From: Planctomycetota bacterium
Lineage (GTDB): Bacteria > Planctomycetota > UBA1135 > UBA2386
Direction: 5' to 3'
Assembly: GCA_020848735.1 (NCBI GenBank)
Contig: JADLHO010000166.1
Coordinates: 1-45,943, forward strand
Length of the DNA: 45,943 nt
Shown: positions 1 to 11,346 of the stretch, one piece after another
Layout: each line of letters starts with the position of its first letter
Numbering within the stretch: the first letter of the stretch is position 1
Notes under the pieces: model-generated
Told to the model about the DNA's origin: nothing
What the model saw: the letters and a program-made list of their open reading frames with translations, nothing else
Databases searched by the model: none
Made by a program: the position numbers and the translations under genes

Positions 1-113
1 AAGCCGCTCGGCAGACCACTCGGGAGCGCGAGCATCTGCTGGGACGTGAGCGGGGCGCCCGCGAGACCCGCGAGCAGGAGGAGGGACGAGGAGCGGGAGA
101 GGGTCGCGAGCAT
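1..113 (-). CDS. Start of a secreted protein, cut by the left edge
   Basis: Only the first 37 codons are inside the window. Read on the minus strand from the ATG at 111-113 they begin MLATLSRSSSLLLLAGLAGA and continue PLTSQQMLALPSGLPSG. This is a clear signal peptide: a short Ser/Arg n-region, a Leu/Ala/Gly core, and probable cleavage in the GAPLTSQ region. It diverges from the META lipoprotein at 176, leaving 62 bp for both promoters. The mature protein is not visible, so its function cannot be guessed. The signal peptide and open frame make a real gene likely, but the partial length keeps confidence moderate. Confidence 0.6.
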   Translation of the reverse strand, partial: MLATLSRSSSLLLLAGLAGAPLTSQQMLALPSGLPSG

Positions 114-175
114 CGGTCGGGCGCGGACGATAGCGCCGCTTGGGACCCGGCGGAGCAGGCGCGATCATCCGTCCC

Positions 176-601
176 ATGCGTCTGCGCTCGTCGACCTGGC
201 TCCCGCTCCTCGCCCTCGCCGCCTGTTCCTCCCCAGCGCCCCCGCTGCCCGACCTCGATCGACTCGATGGCAGCGCGTGGACCGTGATCGCTCTCGACGG
301 CACTCCGTTGCTCGCGCAGATCGAGGCGACGCTGCGTTTCGAAGCGGAGCGCGCGAGCGGCAGCGGCGGCGCCAATCGCTGGTTCTCGAGCTGGAAGCGC
401 GACGGCGCACATCTCGTCTTCGGCCCGATCGGCGCGACGCGCAGCTTCCGCGACGACCCGAAGGGCACGATGGCGCAGGAGCAGCGTTACCTCGCCGCGC
501 TCGCCGCGACCGACGGCGTGCGTCTCGAGGGCCGCGAGCTCGTGCTCCTCGCCGCGGGCGTCGAGCGCGTGCGCCTCGCGCTCGTTGCGCCCGCAGAGTG
601 A
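176..601 (+). CDS. META (HslJ-like) domain lipoprotein
   Basis: A 141-residue predicted lipoprotein. The N-terminus MRLRSSTWLPLLALAACSSP carries a lipobox (LAAC), so the mature protein should begin at Cys and be lipid-anchored. The rest resembles a single META/HslJ domain: DLDRLDGSAWTVIALDG at the start, a central TLRFEAERASGSGGANRW block (family pattern F..RvsGsgGcNr.), a MAQEQRYLAAL segment matching the usual M..E..fl.aL helix, and a final GRELVLLAAG strand. The conserved Cys of the family is replaced by Ala in GGANRW. META proteins are linked to envelope or heat stress, but the molecular role is not settled. Start chosen at 176 because it begins the signal peptide; an in-frame start at 140 would bury it. 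Confidence 0.8.
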   Translation: MRLRSSTWLPLLALAACSSPAPPLPDLDRLDGSAWTVIALDGTPLLAQIEATLRFEAERASGSGGANRWFSSWKRDGAHLVFGPIGATRSFRDDPKGTMAQEQRYLAALAATDGVRLEGRELVLLAAGVERVRLALVAPAE

Positions 602-613
602 GCGCGGCGATCC

Positions 614-2067
614 TCAGGCGAGCAGCTCGTGCACGACCCGGCCGTGCACATCGGTCAGCCGGAAGTCGCGCCCCTGGTAGCGCGTGGTCAGGCGCTCGTG
701 GTCGAGACCCAGCAGCCAGAGGATCGTCGCCTGCAGGTCGTGCACGTGCACCGCGTCGCCGTGCGGTGCGAACTTCGTCGGTCGGATCGGCGTGCCATGG
801 CGGTCGACGACGTCGTAGCCGAACTCGTCGCTCGCCCCGAACACGCTGCCCGCCTTCGTGCCGCCGCCCGCGAGCAGGATCGAGAAGGCATTGCCGTGGT
901 GGTCGCGGCCGTAGGTCTTCGCCTTGGGATCGCCCTGGCAGAACGGCGTGCGCCCGAACTCACCGCCCCAGATCACGAGGGTGTCGTCGAGCAATCCGCG
1001 CTGTGCCAGGTCGCGGATCAGGGCCGCCGAGGGCTGGTCGGTGTCCCGGCACTGGATCGCGAGCTGCGTCGGGAGGTTCTGGTGCTGGTCCCAGCCCGCG
1101 TGCATGAGCTGCACGAAGCGCACGCCGCGTTCGAGGAGCCGGCGCGCGATCAGGCAGTTCTGCGCGAAGGAGCCGCGGCGGCTCACGTCGTCGCCGTACA
1201 TGCGCCGCACGTGCTCGGGCTCGGTCTCCAGCGCGAGCGCCTCGGGCACCGAACTCTGCATGCGGAAGGCGAGCTCGTATTGCGCGGTGCGCGCGTCGAT
1301 CTCGGGATCGCCGACGAGTGCCCGGCGCAATCCGTTCAACGCCGCGAGCTCACGCAGCGAAGCCGCGCGCGAGGCGCGGTCCACTCCGGCCGGATCGCTC
1401 AGATAGGGCACGGGATCGCCCTGCCCGTGCAGCTTGGTCCCCTGGAGCTGCGAGGGCAGGAAGCCGCTGCCCCAGTAATGGTCGTAGAGGAGCTGCCCGC
1501 AGGAGTTCTCGCGGTCGCGCGAGGTGAGCACGACGAAGGCCGGCAGATCCTCGTTCGCCGAGCCGAGCCCATGGCCCACCCAGGCGCCGAAGCTCGGACG
1601 ACCGGGCTGCTGCGCACCGGAGAGCAGCAGGGTCACCGCCGGCGCGTGGTTGATCGCCTCGGTGTACATGCTGCGCACGATCAGCAGGCGATCGGCCACC
1701 GCGCCGAGATGCGGCAGGAGCGTGCTCATCTCGTGCCCGCAGTCGCCATAGCGCGCGAACGGCCGATGGGCCGGCAGGAGCGGGAAACGCTGCTGGCCCG
1801 CGGTCATCGTCGTGAGCCGTTGACCGCGGCGGACGGAGTCCGGGAGATCCGTGCCGGCATCGCGCGCGAGGCGCGGCTTGGGATCGAGCAGATCGACGTG
1901 CGAGGGCCCGCCGTTCTGCATGAGCCAGACGACGCGCCGGCAGCGCGGCACGAAGTGCGGGCCGCGCGCGGGGGTCGACGCGCGGTCCTTGGCCTCGAGA
2001 TGCGCGAGCGCGATGCGACCGAGACCGACGGCGGACGCGCCGAGGAACGCGCGACGGGACAGCTCGC

Positions 2068-2071
<4 letters not shown>
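614..2071 (-). CDS. DUF1501 family secreted protein
   Basis: A 485-residue DUF1501 protein, a sulfatase/alkaline-phosphatase-like fold abundant in Planctomycetota and almost always paired with a DUF1553 gene, as here. The N-terminus MSELSRRAFLGASAVGLG is a twin-arginine signal (SRRAFLG), implying export in folded form. Family landmarks include VVWLMQNGGPSHVDLLDPKP, GHEMSTLLPHLG, RSMYTEAINHAP, FVQLMHAGWDQH, LVIWGGEFGRTPF and GRDHHGNAFSILLAGGG; the Asp/His-rich motifs probably bind metal. ATG 2071 overlaps the stop of the upstream DUF1553 gene as ATGA, indicating translational coupling. An ATG at 2080 is also possible. Substrate unknown; a role in polysaccharide or sulfate ester use has been suggested for such pairs but is not shown by the sequence. 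Confidence 0.93.
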
Positions 2072-4104
<2,033 letters not shown>

Positions 4105-4174
4105 CGGCGGCTGTGGACTGTAACCCGGTGCTCCGCCGTGTCTGCGAGCTAGCTCGTCGTCATGCCAGCTCGAC

Positions 4175-4226
4175 ACGTCTCCTCGACGCGTTTCCTCGAC
4201 GCGTTTCCTCGACGCGTTTCCTCGAC
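4175..4226. repeat. Four tandem copies of a 13-bp repeat in a divergent promoter region
   Basis: Three exact copies of GCGTTTCCTCGAC (4188-4200, 4201-4213, 4214-4226) follow one diverged copy (4175-4187, ACGTCTCCTCGAC). They sit between the divergent starts of the DUF1553 gene (4104, minus) and the S41 peptidase gene (4260, plus). A 13-bp period is not a multiple of three, so it is not a coding repeat kept in frame. It could be an array of protein-binding sites acting on either promoter, or a simple slippage product. Confidence 0.85.
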
Positions 4227-4259
4227 AAGGGCCGACCACACGCGCGAGACTGCGCCGCC

Positions 4260-5576
4260 ATGCGTCGCCTTGCCCGCTGGCCGCTCACGCTCGTCGCTCT
4301 CGCCGCCGTCGCGACGGCCCAACGCAAGACGGACTACCAGGCCGACATCCGCTTCGCGATCGAGGCGATCGGCGAGCAGTGCAAGGACCTGCTCGCGACG
4401 AAGAAGATCGATTGGCGGAAGGTGACGGCGCCGCTGCTCGCCGAGAGCCGGAAGGTGAAGACCGACGCCGAGCATCTGGTCCTCTGCTGGCGCCTGCTCG
4501 CGCGCCTGCGCGACGGCCACGCCGAGGTGCGAGCGCTCGAGCCGGGCAAGGACGTGAAGCCGGACTGGCCGGACCGCAGCGCGGGACCCGGACTCTTCCT
4601 CTGCGAGAGCGACGGCAGGCTCTTCGTGAAGAACGTCTGGGGCGACGCGAAGGCGGCGGGCCTGGCGCCGGGAATGGAGGTCGTGCGGATCGACGGGCAA
4701 CCCGCGGGCAGGTGGCTCGAGCACCGCATCGCGACGATCGCCGACCTCGTCTCCTTCTCCACGGCGCAGCAGGCGCGCTTCTTCGCGATGCACCAGGGAC
4801 TCGCCGATGCACCCGGAACGCGCCTCGAACTCGAGCTGCGCGGTCAGGACGGCAAGGGCAGGAAGCGCACGCTCACCCTGGGCAAGGTCAACCAGACGCC
4901 GTTCGGCCCCGCGTTCCCGCCCGCCGAGCTGAAGAGCACGAAGGACCTGAACTACGGCCGCACGGGCAAGGGCTTCGGCTACGTGCATGTCCGCCGCTGC
5001 AAGGATGACGTCGTCGCGCAGATCGACGAGGTGCTTCCGTCGCTCGAGGACGTCCCCGGCATGATCCTCGACTTCCGGGGCAACTCCGGCGGCGGCTTCG
5101 ACCACGAGGCCTTCTTCGGGCGCTTTCTCGCCAGGGGGAAGACCTGGCGCGGTGGCGTCGAATACACGAGCGCGGGCGAGCACCCCTATGCGGGCCCGCT
5201 CGTCGTGATCGTCGACGGCACCGTGCGCAGCGCGGGCGAGACCGCGGCCGGCATCTTCCAGGAGGATGGCCGCGCCTATTCGATCGGGGAGAGCGCGACC
5301 GCGGGGATGTCCTCGCAGAAGACGACGATCGAGCTGCCGAGCGGGCTCTTCGCGCTCTACGTCTCGACCGCGTCCAACAAGGCGCGCTTCCAGGGCGGCA
5401 AGGGACTCGAGGGCATCGGACTGGTCCCGATGGAGATCCTCGCGTTGGATCCCGCGGACCTCGCCGCCGAACGCGACACGCTGATCGCCCGCGCGGAGGC
5501 GCTGCTCCTGGACTGGCCGAAGGGCAAGGTCCGCTACGTCGCGGAGGAGATGGGCTTCGACGGCAAGCGACGCTGA
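4260..5576 (+). CDS. Secreted S41 family (CtpA/tricorn-like) peptidase
   Basis: A 438-residue protein with a signal peptide (MRRLARWPLTLVALAAVATA, cleaved before QRKTDY). A helical N-terminal part is followed by a degenerate PDZ-like stretch (residues about 109-208: LFVKNVWGDAKAAGLAPGM, VVRIDGQPAG) and an S41 catalytic core. The core shows GMILDFRGNSGGGFDHE (268-283), PLVVIVDG (313-320) and TVRSAGETAAGIFQ (321-334), where Ser324 is the expected nucleophile, then a GLEGIGLVP segment typical of the C-terminal end. S41 enzymes cleave unfolded or tagged envelope proteins. The start begins the signal peptide. The gene converges on gnd (6 bp between stops), so it is probably monocistronic. The general acid/base residue could not be assigned by eye. 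Confidence 0.85.
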   Translation: MRRLARWPLTLVALAAVATAQRKTDYQADIRFAIEAIGEQCKDLLATKKIDWRKVTAPLLAESRKVKTDAEHLVLCWRLLARLRDGHAEVRALEPGKDVKPDWPDRSAGPGLFLCESDGRLFVKNVWGDAKAAGLAPGMEVVRIDGQPAGRWLEHRIATIADLVSFSTAQQARFFAMHQGLADAPGTRLELELRGQDGKGRKRTLTLGKVNQTPFGPAFPPAELKSTKDLNYGRTGKGFGYVHVRRCKDDVVAQIDEVLPSLEDVPGMILDFRGNSGGGFDHEAFFGRFLARGKTWRGGVEYTSAGEHPYAGPLVVIVDGTVRSAGETAAGIFQEDGRAYSIGESATAGMSSQKTTIELPSGLFALYVSTASNKARFQGGKGLEGIGLVPMEILALDPADLAAERDTLIARAEALLLDWPKGKVRYVAEEMGFDGKRR

Positions 5577-5582
5577 GCCAAC

Positions 5583-6578
5583 TCAGTGCCCCCCGAATGC
5601 CCGCCGCATCGCCGACAGCACGCGCCCCTCGAAGTCGGCCTCGCCGCGCGAGGCGAAGCGATCGAAGAGCGCGGCGCTCAGGACGTGCGCGGGCACGCCG
5701 GTCTGCACCGCGGCCTCGATGGTCCAACGGCCCTCGCCCGAGTCCTTGACCTTGGTGTCGAACTGGGAGAGCGCGGGGTCCTCGGCGAGCTTCTGCGCCG
5801 TGAGGTCGAGGAGCCAGGACCCGATCACGCTGCCGCGACGCCAGAGCTCGCCGATGGCGGCGAGGTCGAACTCGTAGCGGTAGTTCTCGGGGTGCTCGAG
5901 CGGCGAGGTCTCGGCGTTGGCCGCGCGCGCGCTCAGGCCGGCGTCGGCGTGCCGCAGGAGGTTGAAGCCCTCGGCATAGGCGGCCATGAGCGCGTACTCG
6001 ATGCCGTTGTGGACCATCTTCACGAAGTGCCCCGCGCCCGCGGGACCACAATGCAGCCAACCGCGCTCGGCGGAGCCGAGGCGCTCGGCGCCGGGAAGCC
6101 GCGGCGCGGCGTCGAGTCCCGGACAGAGCGCATCGAAGATCGGCGCGAGTCGCGCGACGCTCTCCTTGTCGCCGCCGACCATGAGGCAGTAGCCGCGTTC
6201 GAGACCCCAGACGCCGCCGCTCGTCCCGACGTCGACATAGCGGATGCCGCGCGCCGCGAGCTCCTTCGCGCGCCGGATGTCGTGCGGCCAATGCGTGTTG
6301 CCGCCGTCGATGACGATGTCGCCCGCCGCGAGACGCGGGGCGAGCTCCGCGATCGCGTCGTCGACGAGCGCGGCGGGGATCATGAGCCACACCACGCGCG
6401 GCGCGGCGAGGCGCTCGACGAAGCGGCCGAGCTCGCGGGCGCCCACGGCCCCGTCCTTCTCGAGCACGGCCATCGCCTCGAGGCTCTTGTCGTGCACGAC
6501 GCAGGCATGGCCCGCACGGAGCAGGCGCTTCACCATGTTGGCGCCCATGCGCCCCAGACCGATCATTCCGAGCTGCAT
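5583..6578 (-). CDS. gnd: 6-phosphogluconate dehydrogenase, short (GndA/YqeC-like) type
   Basis: A 331-residue decarboxylating 6-phosphogluconate dehydrogenase (6-phosphogluconate to ribulose 5-phosphate + CO2). It has an N-terminal Rossmann motif (MQLGMIGLGRMGANMVKRLL), a DGGNTHWPHD motif, the substrate loop VDVGTSGGVWGLERGYCLM, and the catalytic helix GAGHFVKMVHNGIEYALM with the conserved Lys-x-x-x-Asn. At about 330 residues it belongs to the short class, often NAD-preferring, rather than the 470-residue E. coli type. It starts 2 bp after the pgi stop, so the two genes form an operon joining glycolysis to the pentose phosphate route. No zwf or pgl lies in the window. Confidence 0.93.
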   Translation of the reverse strand: MQLGMIGLGRMGANMVKRLLRAGHACVVHDKSLEAMAVLEKDGAVGARELGRFVERLAAPRVVWLMIPAALVDDAIAELAPRLAAGDIVIDGGNTHWPHDIRRAKELAARGIRYVDVGTSGGVWGLERGYCLMVGGDKESVARLAPIFDALCPGLDAAPRLPGAERLGSAERGWLHCGPAGAGHFVKMVHNGIEYALMAAYAEGFNLLRHADAGLSARAANAETSPLEHPENYRYEFDLAAIGELWRRGSVIGSWLLDLTAQKLAEDPALSQFDTKVKDSGEGRWTIEAAVQTGVPAHVLSAALFDRFASRGEADFEGRVLSAMRRAFGGH

Positions 6579-6580
6579 CG

Positions 6581-8239
6581 TCAGGCCTTCCTCTGCTGGC
6601 GGTAACGGCGGATCAGCGCATTGGTCGAGGAGTCGTGGCGCAGGGCCGGCTCCACGGCGGCGCTCAGCTCGCCCGCGATGCGCTTCGCGAGGACCTTGCC
6701 GAGCTCGACGCCCCATTGGTCGAATGAATTGACGCCCCACACGACGCCCTGCACGAAGACCTGGTGCTCGTAGAGCGCGATCAGCGCCCCGAGCGCGTGC
6801 GGCGTGAGCTGCTCGGCGAGCAGGGTCGTCGAGGGCCGATTGCCCGGGAAGGTCTTGTGACCGACCAGTGCCTCGGGGACGCCTTCGGCGCGCACCTCGT
6901 CGGCCGTCTTGCCGAAGGCCAGCGCCTCGGTCTGCGCGAAGCAGTTCGCCATGAGCTGGTCGTGGTGCTCGCCGCGCGGCTCGAGGCTGCGGGAGAACGC
7001 GATGAAATCGCAGGGGACGAGCTCCGTGCCCTGATGGAGCAACTGGAAGAACGCGTGCTGGCCGTTGGTGCCGGGCTCCCCCCACACGATGGGGCCGGTC
7101 GCCCAGCGCACCGGCTCGCCATCCTTGGTCACGCGCTTGCCGTTGCTCTCCATGTCGAGCTGCTGGAGGTAGGCGGGAAAGCGGGCGAGGTATTGGTCGT
7201 AGGGCAACACGGCGCGCGTCGGGCAGCCGAAGACGTTGCGGTACCAGACGGCGAGCAGACCGAGCAGCGCCGGCGCATTGCGCTCGAAGGGTGCTTCGAG
7301 GAAGTGCTCGTCCATCGCGCGGTAGCCCGCGAGGAACTCGCGGAAGCGCTGCGGCCCGATCGCGAGCATCAGCGACAGGCCGACCGCGGAGCCGACGCTG
7401 TAGCGACCCCCGACCCAGTCCCAGAAGCCGAACATGTTCGCGGGGTCGATGCCGAAGCGCTGCACCTCGACGGCGTTCGTCGACACGGCCACGAAGTGCC
7501 GGCCGATCGCGCGCGCATCGCCGCCGGTGCCCGCCAGCAGCCAGTCGCGCGCGCTGCGCGCGTTGAGCAGGGTCTCCAGCGTCGTGAAGGTCTTGCTGCA
7601 GACGATGAAGAGGGTCTCGTGCGGGTCGAGGTCGCGCAGCGCCACGGCCAGATGCGTGCCGTCGACGTTCGACACGAAGCGGAAACGCATCCCCCGCTCC
7701 GCGTAATGGCCGAGGGCCTCGACGCACATGGCCGGGCCGAGGTCGGAGCCGCCGATCCCGAGGTTCACCACGTTGCGGATGCGCCTGCCGCTCGCACCGG
7801 TCCAGGTCCCGCTCCGGACCCGTTCCGCGAACTCCGCGCAGCGATCCAGGACCGCGTGGACCTCGGGTACCACGTCCTTGCCGTCGACGACGACGCGCAC
7901 GCCCTTCGGCGCGCGGAGCGCGACATGGAGCACCGCGCGGTCCTCGGTCGAGTTGATGCGCTCGCCGGCGAACATCGCCGCGCTGCGGCCCGGCAGATCG
8001 ACCGCGTTCGCGAGTGTCCGCAGGTGCCTCACCGTGGCATCGGTCACGAGGTGCTTGCTCCAGTCCACCCACCAGCCGGCCGCCGGGAACGCCATGCGTT
8101 CGCCGCGCGCGGGCTCCGCGGCGAAGAGCGCGCGGAGATCGAACGTGGAGCTGCGGCGATGCTCGAGCAGCGCGGACCACTCGGGGCGCAGATCGAGTGC
8201 GCGGGGCTGGTCACTGGGCTGACGGCGGTGGGATTCCAT
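6581..8239 (-). CDS. pgi: Glucose-6-phosphate isomerase
   Basis: A 552-residue phosphoglucose isomerase (glucose 6-phosphate to fructose 6-phosphate), close to the 549 residues of E. coli Pgi. Family motifs are intact: [42 protein letters not shown] (the signature [ST]KTFTT), [56 protein letters not shown] and the C-terminal [11 protein letters not shown] signature with its catalytic region. Start ATG 8239 gives the usual N-terminal length. It is the first gene of a two-gene operon with gnd and is divergent from aroA-aroK across 111 bp. Confidence 0.97.
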   Translation of the reverse strand: MESHRRQPSDQPRALDLRPEWSALLEHRRSSTFDLRALFAAEPARGERMAFPAAGWWVDWSKHLVTDATVRHLRTLANAVDLPGRSAAMFAGERINSTEDRAVLHVALRAPKGVRVVVDGKDVVPEVHAVLDRCAEFAERVRSGTWTGASGRRIRNVVNLGIGGSDLGPAMCVEALGHYAERGMRFRFVSNVDGTHLAVALRDLDPHETLFIVCSKTFTTLETLLNARSARDWLLAGTGGDARAIGRHFVAVSTNAVEVQRFGIDPANMFGFWDWVGGRYSVGSAVGLSLMLAIGPQRFREFLAGYRAMDEHFLEAPFERNAPALLGLLAVWYRNVFGCPTRAVLPYDQYLARFPAYLQQLDMESNGKRVTKDGEPVRWATGPIVWGEPGTNGQHAFFQLLHQGTELVPCDFIAFSRSLEPRGEHHDQLMANCFAQTEALAFGKTADEVRAEGVPEALVGHKTFPGNRPSTTLLAEQLTPHALGALIALYEHQVFVQGVVWGVNSFDQWGVELGKVLAKRIAGELSAAVEPALRHDSSTNALIRRYRQQRKA

Positions 8240-8257
8240 GGCGTGCACGAGGGCGGA

Positions 8258-8287
8258 GTCGCGAAGGCGGCGGTGTCGCGAAGGCGG
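8258..8287. repeat. Short direct repeat between pgi and aroA-aroK
   Basis: The 13-mer GTCGCGAAGGCGG occurs at 8258-8270 and again at 8275-8287, a 17-bp period, inside the 111-bp region between the divergent pgi and aroA-aroK starts. It could be a pair of regulator half-sites or a chance duplication. No palindrome accompanies it. Confidence 0.5.
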
Positions 8288-8350
8288 TCGGGAGCGAACG
8301 TACGATCGAAGCTCGCCGGAATCGACGCCGCGTGCTTCGATGCGGAGCCG

Positions 8351-10120
8351 ATGCGGATCGAGCCGCTGCGCCTCCCGTTCGACCTCACGCTCGCGTTGCC
8401 GGGTTCCAAGTCCGAGGCGCAGAGGATCATCCTGAGCGCGTGCCTCGCGGAAGGCCGGACCACGCTGCGCGACGCGACACCCTGCGACGACGTGCGCACG
8501 CTCGTGACCAATCTCGCCGCGATGGGTTTCGGGCTCGCATGGTTCGACGAGGCCGAGGGCATCCTCACGATCGACGGCGGACTCCCCGCGGCGGCGCGGA
8601 CCGCGCGTCTCGACTGCGGTCCCGGCGGCGTGCCGCTGCGCTTCCTGCTCGCGCTCGCCGCGGCGATCCCCGGCGACTGGACCCTGACCGGCAGCCCACG
8701 CCTGCTCGAGCGCCCGCTCGGACCGCTCGTCGACGCATTGCGCGAACTCGGTGCCCGCATCGAGTCCGCACCGGATCGCTCGCTGCGGGTGCGAGGGGGC
8801 GGCCTGCGCGGCGGGGAACTCGGACTCGACGCGAGCGCCTCGAGCCAATTCCTCAGCGCGCTGCTCCTGCTCGCGCCGCAGCTGCCCGGCGGCCTCTCGA
8901 TCGCGTTGCGCGGTCGCCTCGCCTCGCCGAGCTACGCGGAGCTCACGGTCGGGACCCTGCGCCGCTTCGGGATCGAGACCGGGCGCGACGGCCCGCGTTG
9001 GCTCGTCCCCGAAGGACCCGGTCGCAGCCCCGGCGACCTGCGCGTCGAAGGCGATTGGAGCGCGGCGGGCGCCTTCTTCGTGCTGGCCCGACTCACGCGC
9101 AGCCGCTTCCGCGGCACGAACCTCCGACTCGACTCCGCTCAGGGCGACCGCCTCCTACCGCTTCACCTCGAGGCCCTCGCGGCGCCGGGTGACGTGGAGA
9201 TCGACCTCTCCGACATCCCCGATCAGGCGCCGAATCTGGTCGTCGCCGCGCTGCTGAGGGCCGGCGAGACGCGCTTCGTCGGCGGTGCCGGACTGCGCGG
9301 CAAGGAGAGCGATCGCATCGAGGCCCTCGTGACGGAGCTGGCCCGCACGGGCGCCGATCTCGATGGCACCGCCGACGGCTTCTTGGTTCGGGGTGGCCGT
9401 CCGTTGCACGGCGCTGCGCTCACCTGCCACGACGACCACCGCCTCGCGATGGCGTTCGCGATCCTCGGCAGCCTCGTGCCGGGGATCGACATCGACTCGC
9501 CCGCGTGCGTCGCGAAGAGCCATCCCGCGTTCTTCACCCACCTGCACGGCGCGCGTCACAGCCCGCGCTGCATCGCGTTGGTCGGCATGCGCGGCACGGG
9601 CAAGAGCACGCTCGCCCCGCTGCTCGCGCAGGACCTCGGGCTCGAGTGCGTCGACACCGATCTCGTCTTCGAGCGCGAGCACGGTCCGATCCGGCGCTTC
9701 GTCGAGCGGGAAGGTTGGCCGGCGTTCCGCGCGCACGAGGCCGCGATCGTCGCGCAGTCCGCCGGCCCGGGCCGCGTGCTCGCCGTCGGCGGCGGCGCGG
9801 TCGAGACGCCGGACTGCGCCCGCGTGCTCCAGGATCGCGCTCTCGTGATCTGGTTGCAGGAGGACGAGACGACGTTGATCGAACGCCTGCGCCACGGCGA
9901 TCGCCCGGCACTCGGCACCGCGCCGCTCGACGACGAGGTCCGAGCGACGGCCGCGCGCCGCGCGCCGCTCTATGCGAGTCTCGCGGACTTCGTGCTCGGC
10001 CCCGGCAGCGATCCCACCGAACGATGCGCCCAGGCCAGCGCCTGGCTCCGCTCGCCCTGGCATGCTCATGCCGGGTCCAAGGCGACGAGCGACGACCATG
10101 GCCGCCAACTCCTTCGGTGA
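8351..10120 (+). CDS. aroA-aroK: Fused EPSP synthase - shikimate kinase
   Basis: A 589-residue bifunctional shikimate-pathway enzyme. Residues 1-400 are EPSP synthase: [10 protein letters not shown] (16-25), [13 protein letters not shown] (164-176), SDIPDQAP (287-294, with the catalytic Asp), [10 protein letters not shown] (317-326), [10 protein letters not shown] (360-369) and [10 protein letters not shown] (386-395). Residues about 405-570 are shikimate kinase: [10 protein letters not shown]-loop (412-420), DTDLVFE (435-441), WPAFRAHE (456-463), [10 protein letters not shown] (476-485) and a GDRPAL lid. The steps are shikimate to shikimate 3-phosphate (C-terminal) and then to EPSP (N-terminal). 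The usual GNAGTxxRP loop of EPSP synthase reads GPGGVPLRF (90-98), so the Thr and Pro at E. coli positions 97 and 101 become Val and Phe. The 3' end overlaps aroC by 23 nt. ATG 8351 is the first ATG in the frame after the intergenic region. Confidence 0.93.
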   Translation: MRIEPLRLPFDLTLALPGSKSEAQRIILSACLAEGRTTLRDATPCDDVRTLVTNLAAMGFGLAWFDEAEGILTIDGGLPAAARTARLDCGPGGVPLRFLLALAAAIPGDWTLTGSPRLLERPLGPLVDALRELGARIESAPDRSLRVRGGGLRGGELGLDASASSQFLSALLLLAPQLPGGLSIALRGRLASPSYAELTVGTLRRFGIETGRDGPRWLVPEGPGRSPGDLRVEGDWSAAGAFFVLARLTRSRFRGTNLRLDSAQGDRLLPLHLEALAAPGDVEIDLSDIPDQAPNLVVAALLRAGETRFVGGAGLRGKESDRIEALVTELARTGADLDGTADGFLVRGGRPLHGAALTCHDDHRLAMAFAILGSLVPGIDIDSPACVAKSHPAFFTHLHGARHSPRCIALVGMRGTGKSTLAPLLAQDLGLECVDTDLVFEREHGPIRRFVEREGWPAFRAHEAAIVAQSAGPGRVLAVGGGAVETPDCARVLQDRALVIWLQEDETTLIERLRHGDRPALGTAPLDDEVRATAARRAPLYASLADFVLGPGSDPTERCAQASAWLRSPWHAHAGSKATSDDHGRQLLR

Positions 10121-11102
10121 GCTCTTCTCGGTGACGAGCTTCGGCGAGTCGCACGGCGCGGCGCTCGGCGTCGTCGTCGACGGCTGCCCCGCGGGGATCG
10201 CCCTCGACGCCGCGGCGTTCCTCCCCGAGCTCGCGCGGCGACGCCCCGGACAGAGCGTCGCGACCAGCGCGCGCCAGGAGCGCGATCTCCCGGAGCTGCT
10301 CTCGGGGGTCTTCGAGGGGCGCACGACCGGCGCCCCCATCGCGGTGATCGTCCGCACCGAGGACCAACGTCCGGCCGATTACGAGGCGCTGCGTCATGCG
10401 CCGCGCGCGGGCCACGCCGACGCGACCTATGCCGCGAAGTACGGCGTGCGCGATCACCGCGGCGGTGGTCGGAGCTCGGGGCGCGAGACCGTGGCACGCG
10501 TGATCGCCGGCGTGATCGCGCGCAAGGTGCTGCCGCAGGGCGTGCGCATCCTCGGCCATGCATTGCGCATCGGCCCGCACGTCGCACGGCGCTTCGAGCC
10601 CGACACGATCGAGTCGAACGCGGTGCGGTGTGCAGATCCCGACCTCGCGCCACGGATGGTCGATCACGTGCAGGCGCTGCGTGCGCGCTTCGACTCCGTC
10701 GGGGGCATCGTCGAGGTCCGTGTGCTCGGCACGCCGCCCTCGCTCGGCGAGCCCGTCTTCGACAAGCTCAAGGCGACCCTCGCGCACGCGTTCCTCTCGG
10801 TCGGCGCGGTGCAGGGATTCGCCTTCGGCGCGGGCTTCGAGGTCGCGACGCTCCTGGGCAGCGAGTACGCGGCCGATCCCGCGGCGGCGGGCGGCATCCT
10901 CGGCGGCATCAGCACCGGTGAGGACCTGCGCCTGCTCGCCGCGATCAAGCCCGCGAGCTCGATCGGTGCCGTGGCGAAGGGGGGCCGCCACGATCCCTGC
11001 ATCGTCCCGCGCGTGGTGCCGGTGCTCGAGGCGATGACGGCGATCGTCCTCGCCGACGCGTGGTTGCAGCACCGCGCGCGCGCCGGACTCGGTTCGCCCT
11101 GA
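10098..11102 (+). CDS. aroC: Chorismate synthase
   Basis: A 334-residue chorismate synthase (EPSP to chorismate, using reduced FMN), slightly shorter than the usual 350-390. The N-terminal [19 protein letters not shown] contains the GESHG signature; GHADATYAAKYGVRDHRGGG and SSGRETVARV are the second signature. AVQGFAFGAGFEVA, GGILGGISTGED and GGRHDPCIVPRVVPVLEAM are further conserved blocks. It overlaps the aroA-aroK reading frame by 23 nt, so the last three shikimate-pathway steps come from one two-cistron message, likely with translational coupling. Downstream, 244 bp up to the FG-GAP gene hold no recognisable gene. Confidence 0.96.
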   Translation: MAANSFGELFSVTSFGESHGAALGVVVDGCPAGIALDAAAFLPELARRRPGQSVATSARQERDLPELLSGVFEGRTTGAPIAVIVRTEDQRPADYEALRHAPRAGHADATYAAKYGVRDHRGGGRSSGRETVARVIAGVIARKVLPQGVRILGHALRIGPHVARRFEPDTIESNAVRCADPDLAPRMVDHVQALRARFDSVGGIVEVRVLGTPPSLGEPVFDKLKATLAHAFLSVGAVQGFAFGAGFEVATLLGSEYAADPAAAGGILGGISTGEDLRLLAAIKPASSIGAVAKGGRHDPCIVPRVVPVLEAMTAIVLADAWLQHRARAGLGSP

Positions 11103-11346
11103 AGGCCGACGGGATCGCGGCGCGTCGCACTACGGCCTGACGCATCGGCGATCCTCTCCATGGCGTGAGCGCGTCCGCGCGGGCAGGCGCGCGCCGCGAT
11201 CGATTCGGGAACGCCGATCCTCGACGGGCCGATCGTGTGTCACGCTGCGTAGGGCTGCGCGCAAGGCCCCACCACCTTGCGCGCACGCGGCGGATTCCGG
11301 TCCGTCGCGTGCCTCGCCTGCCTCGAACTCGTTCCCCCAGCCCTGC

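Noticed and set aside
4175..4226. CRISPR-like array
   Set aside because: The units are directly adjacent without spacers, so it is a plain tandem repeat.
11103..11346. Small gene between aroC and the first FG-GAP gene
   Set aside because: Open frames there are Arg/Pro-rich, without start signals or domain features; treated as intergenic.
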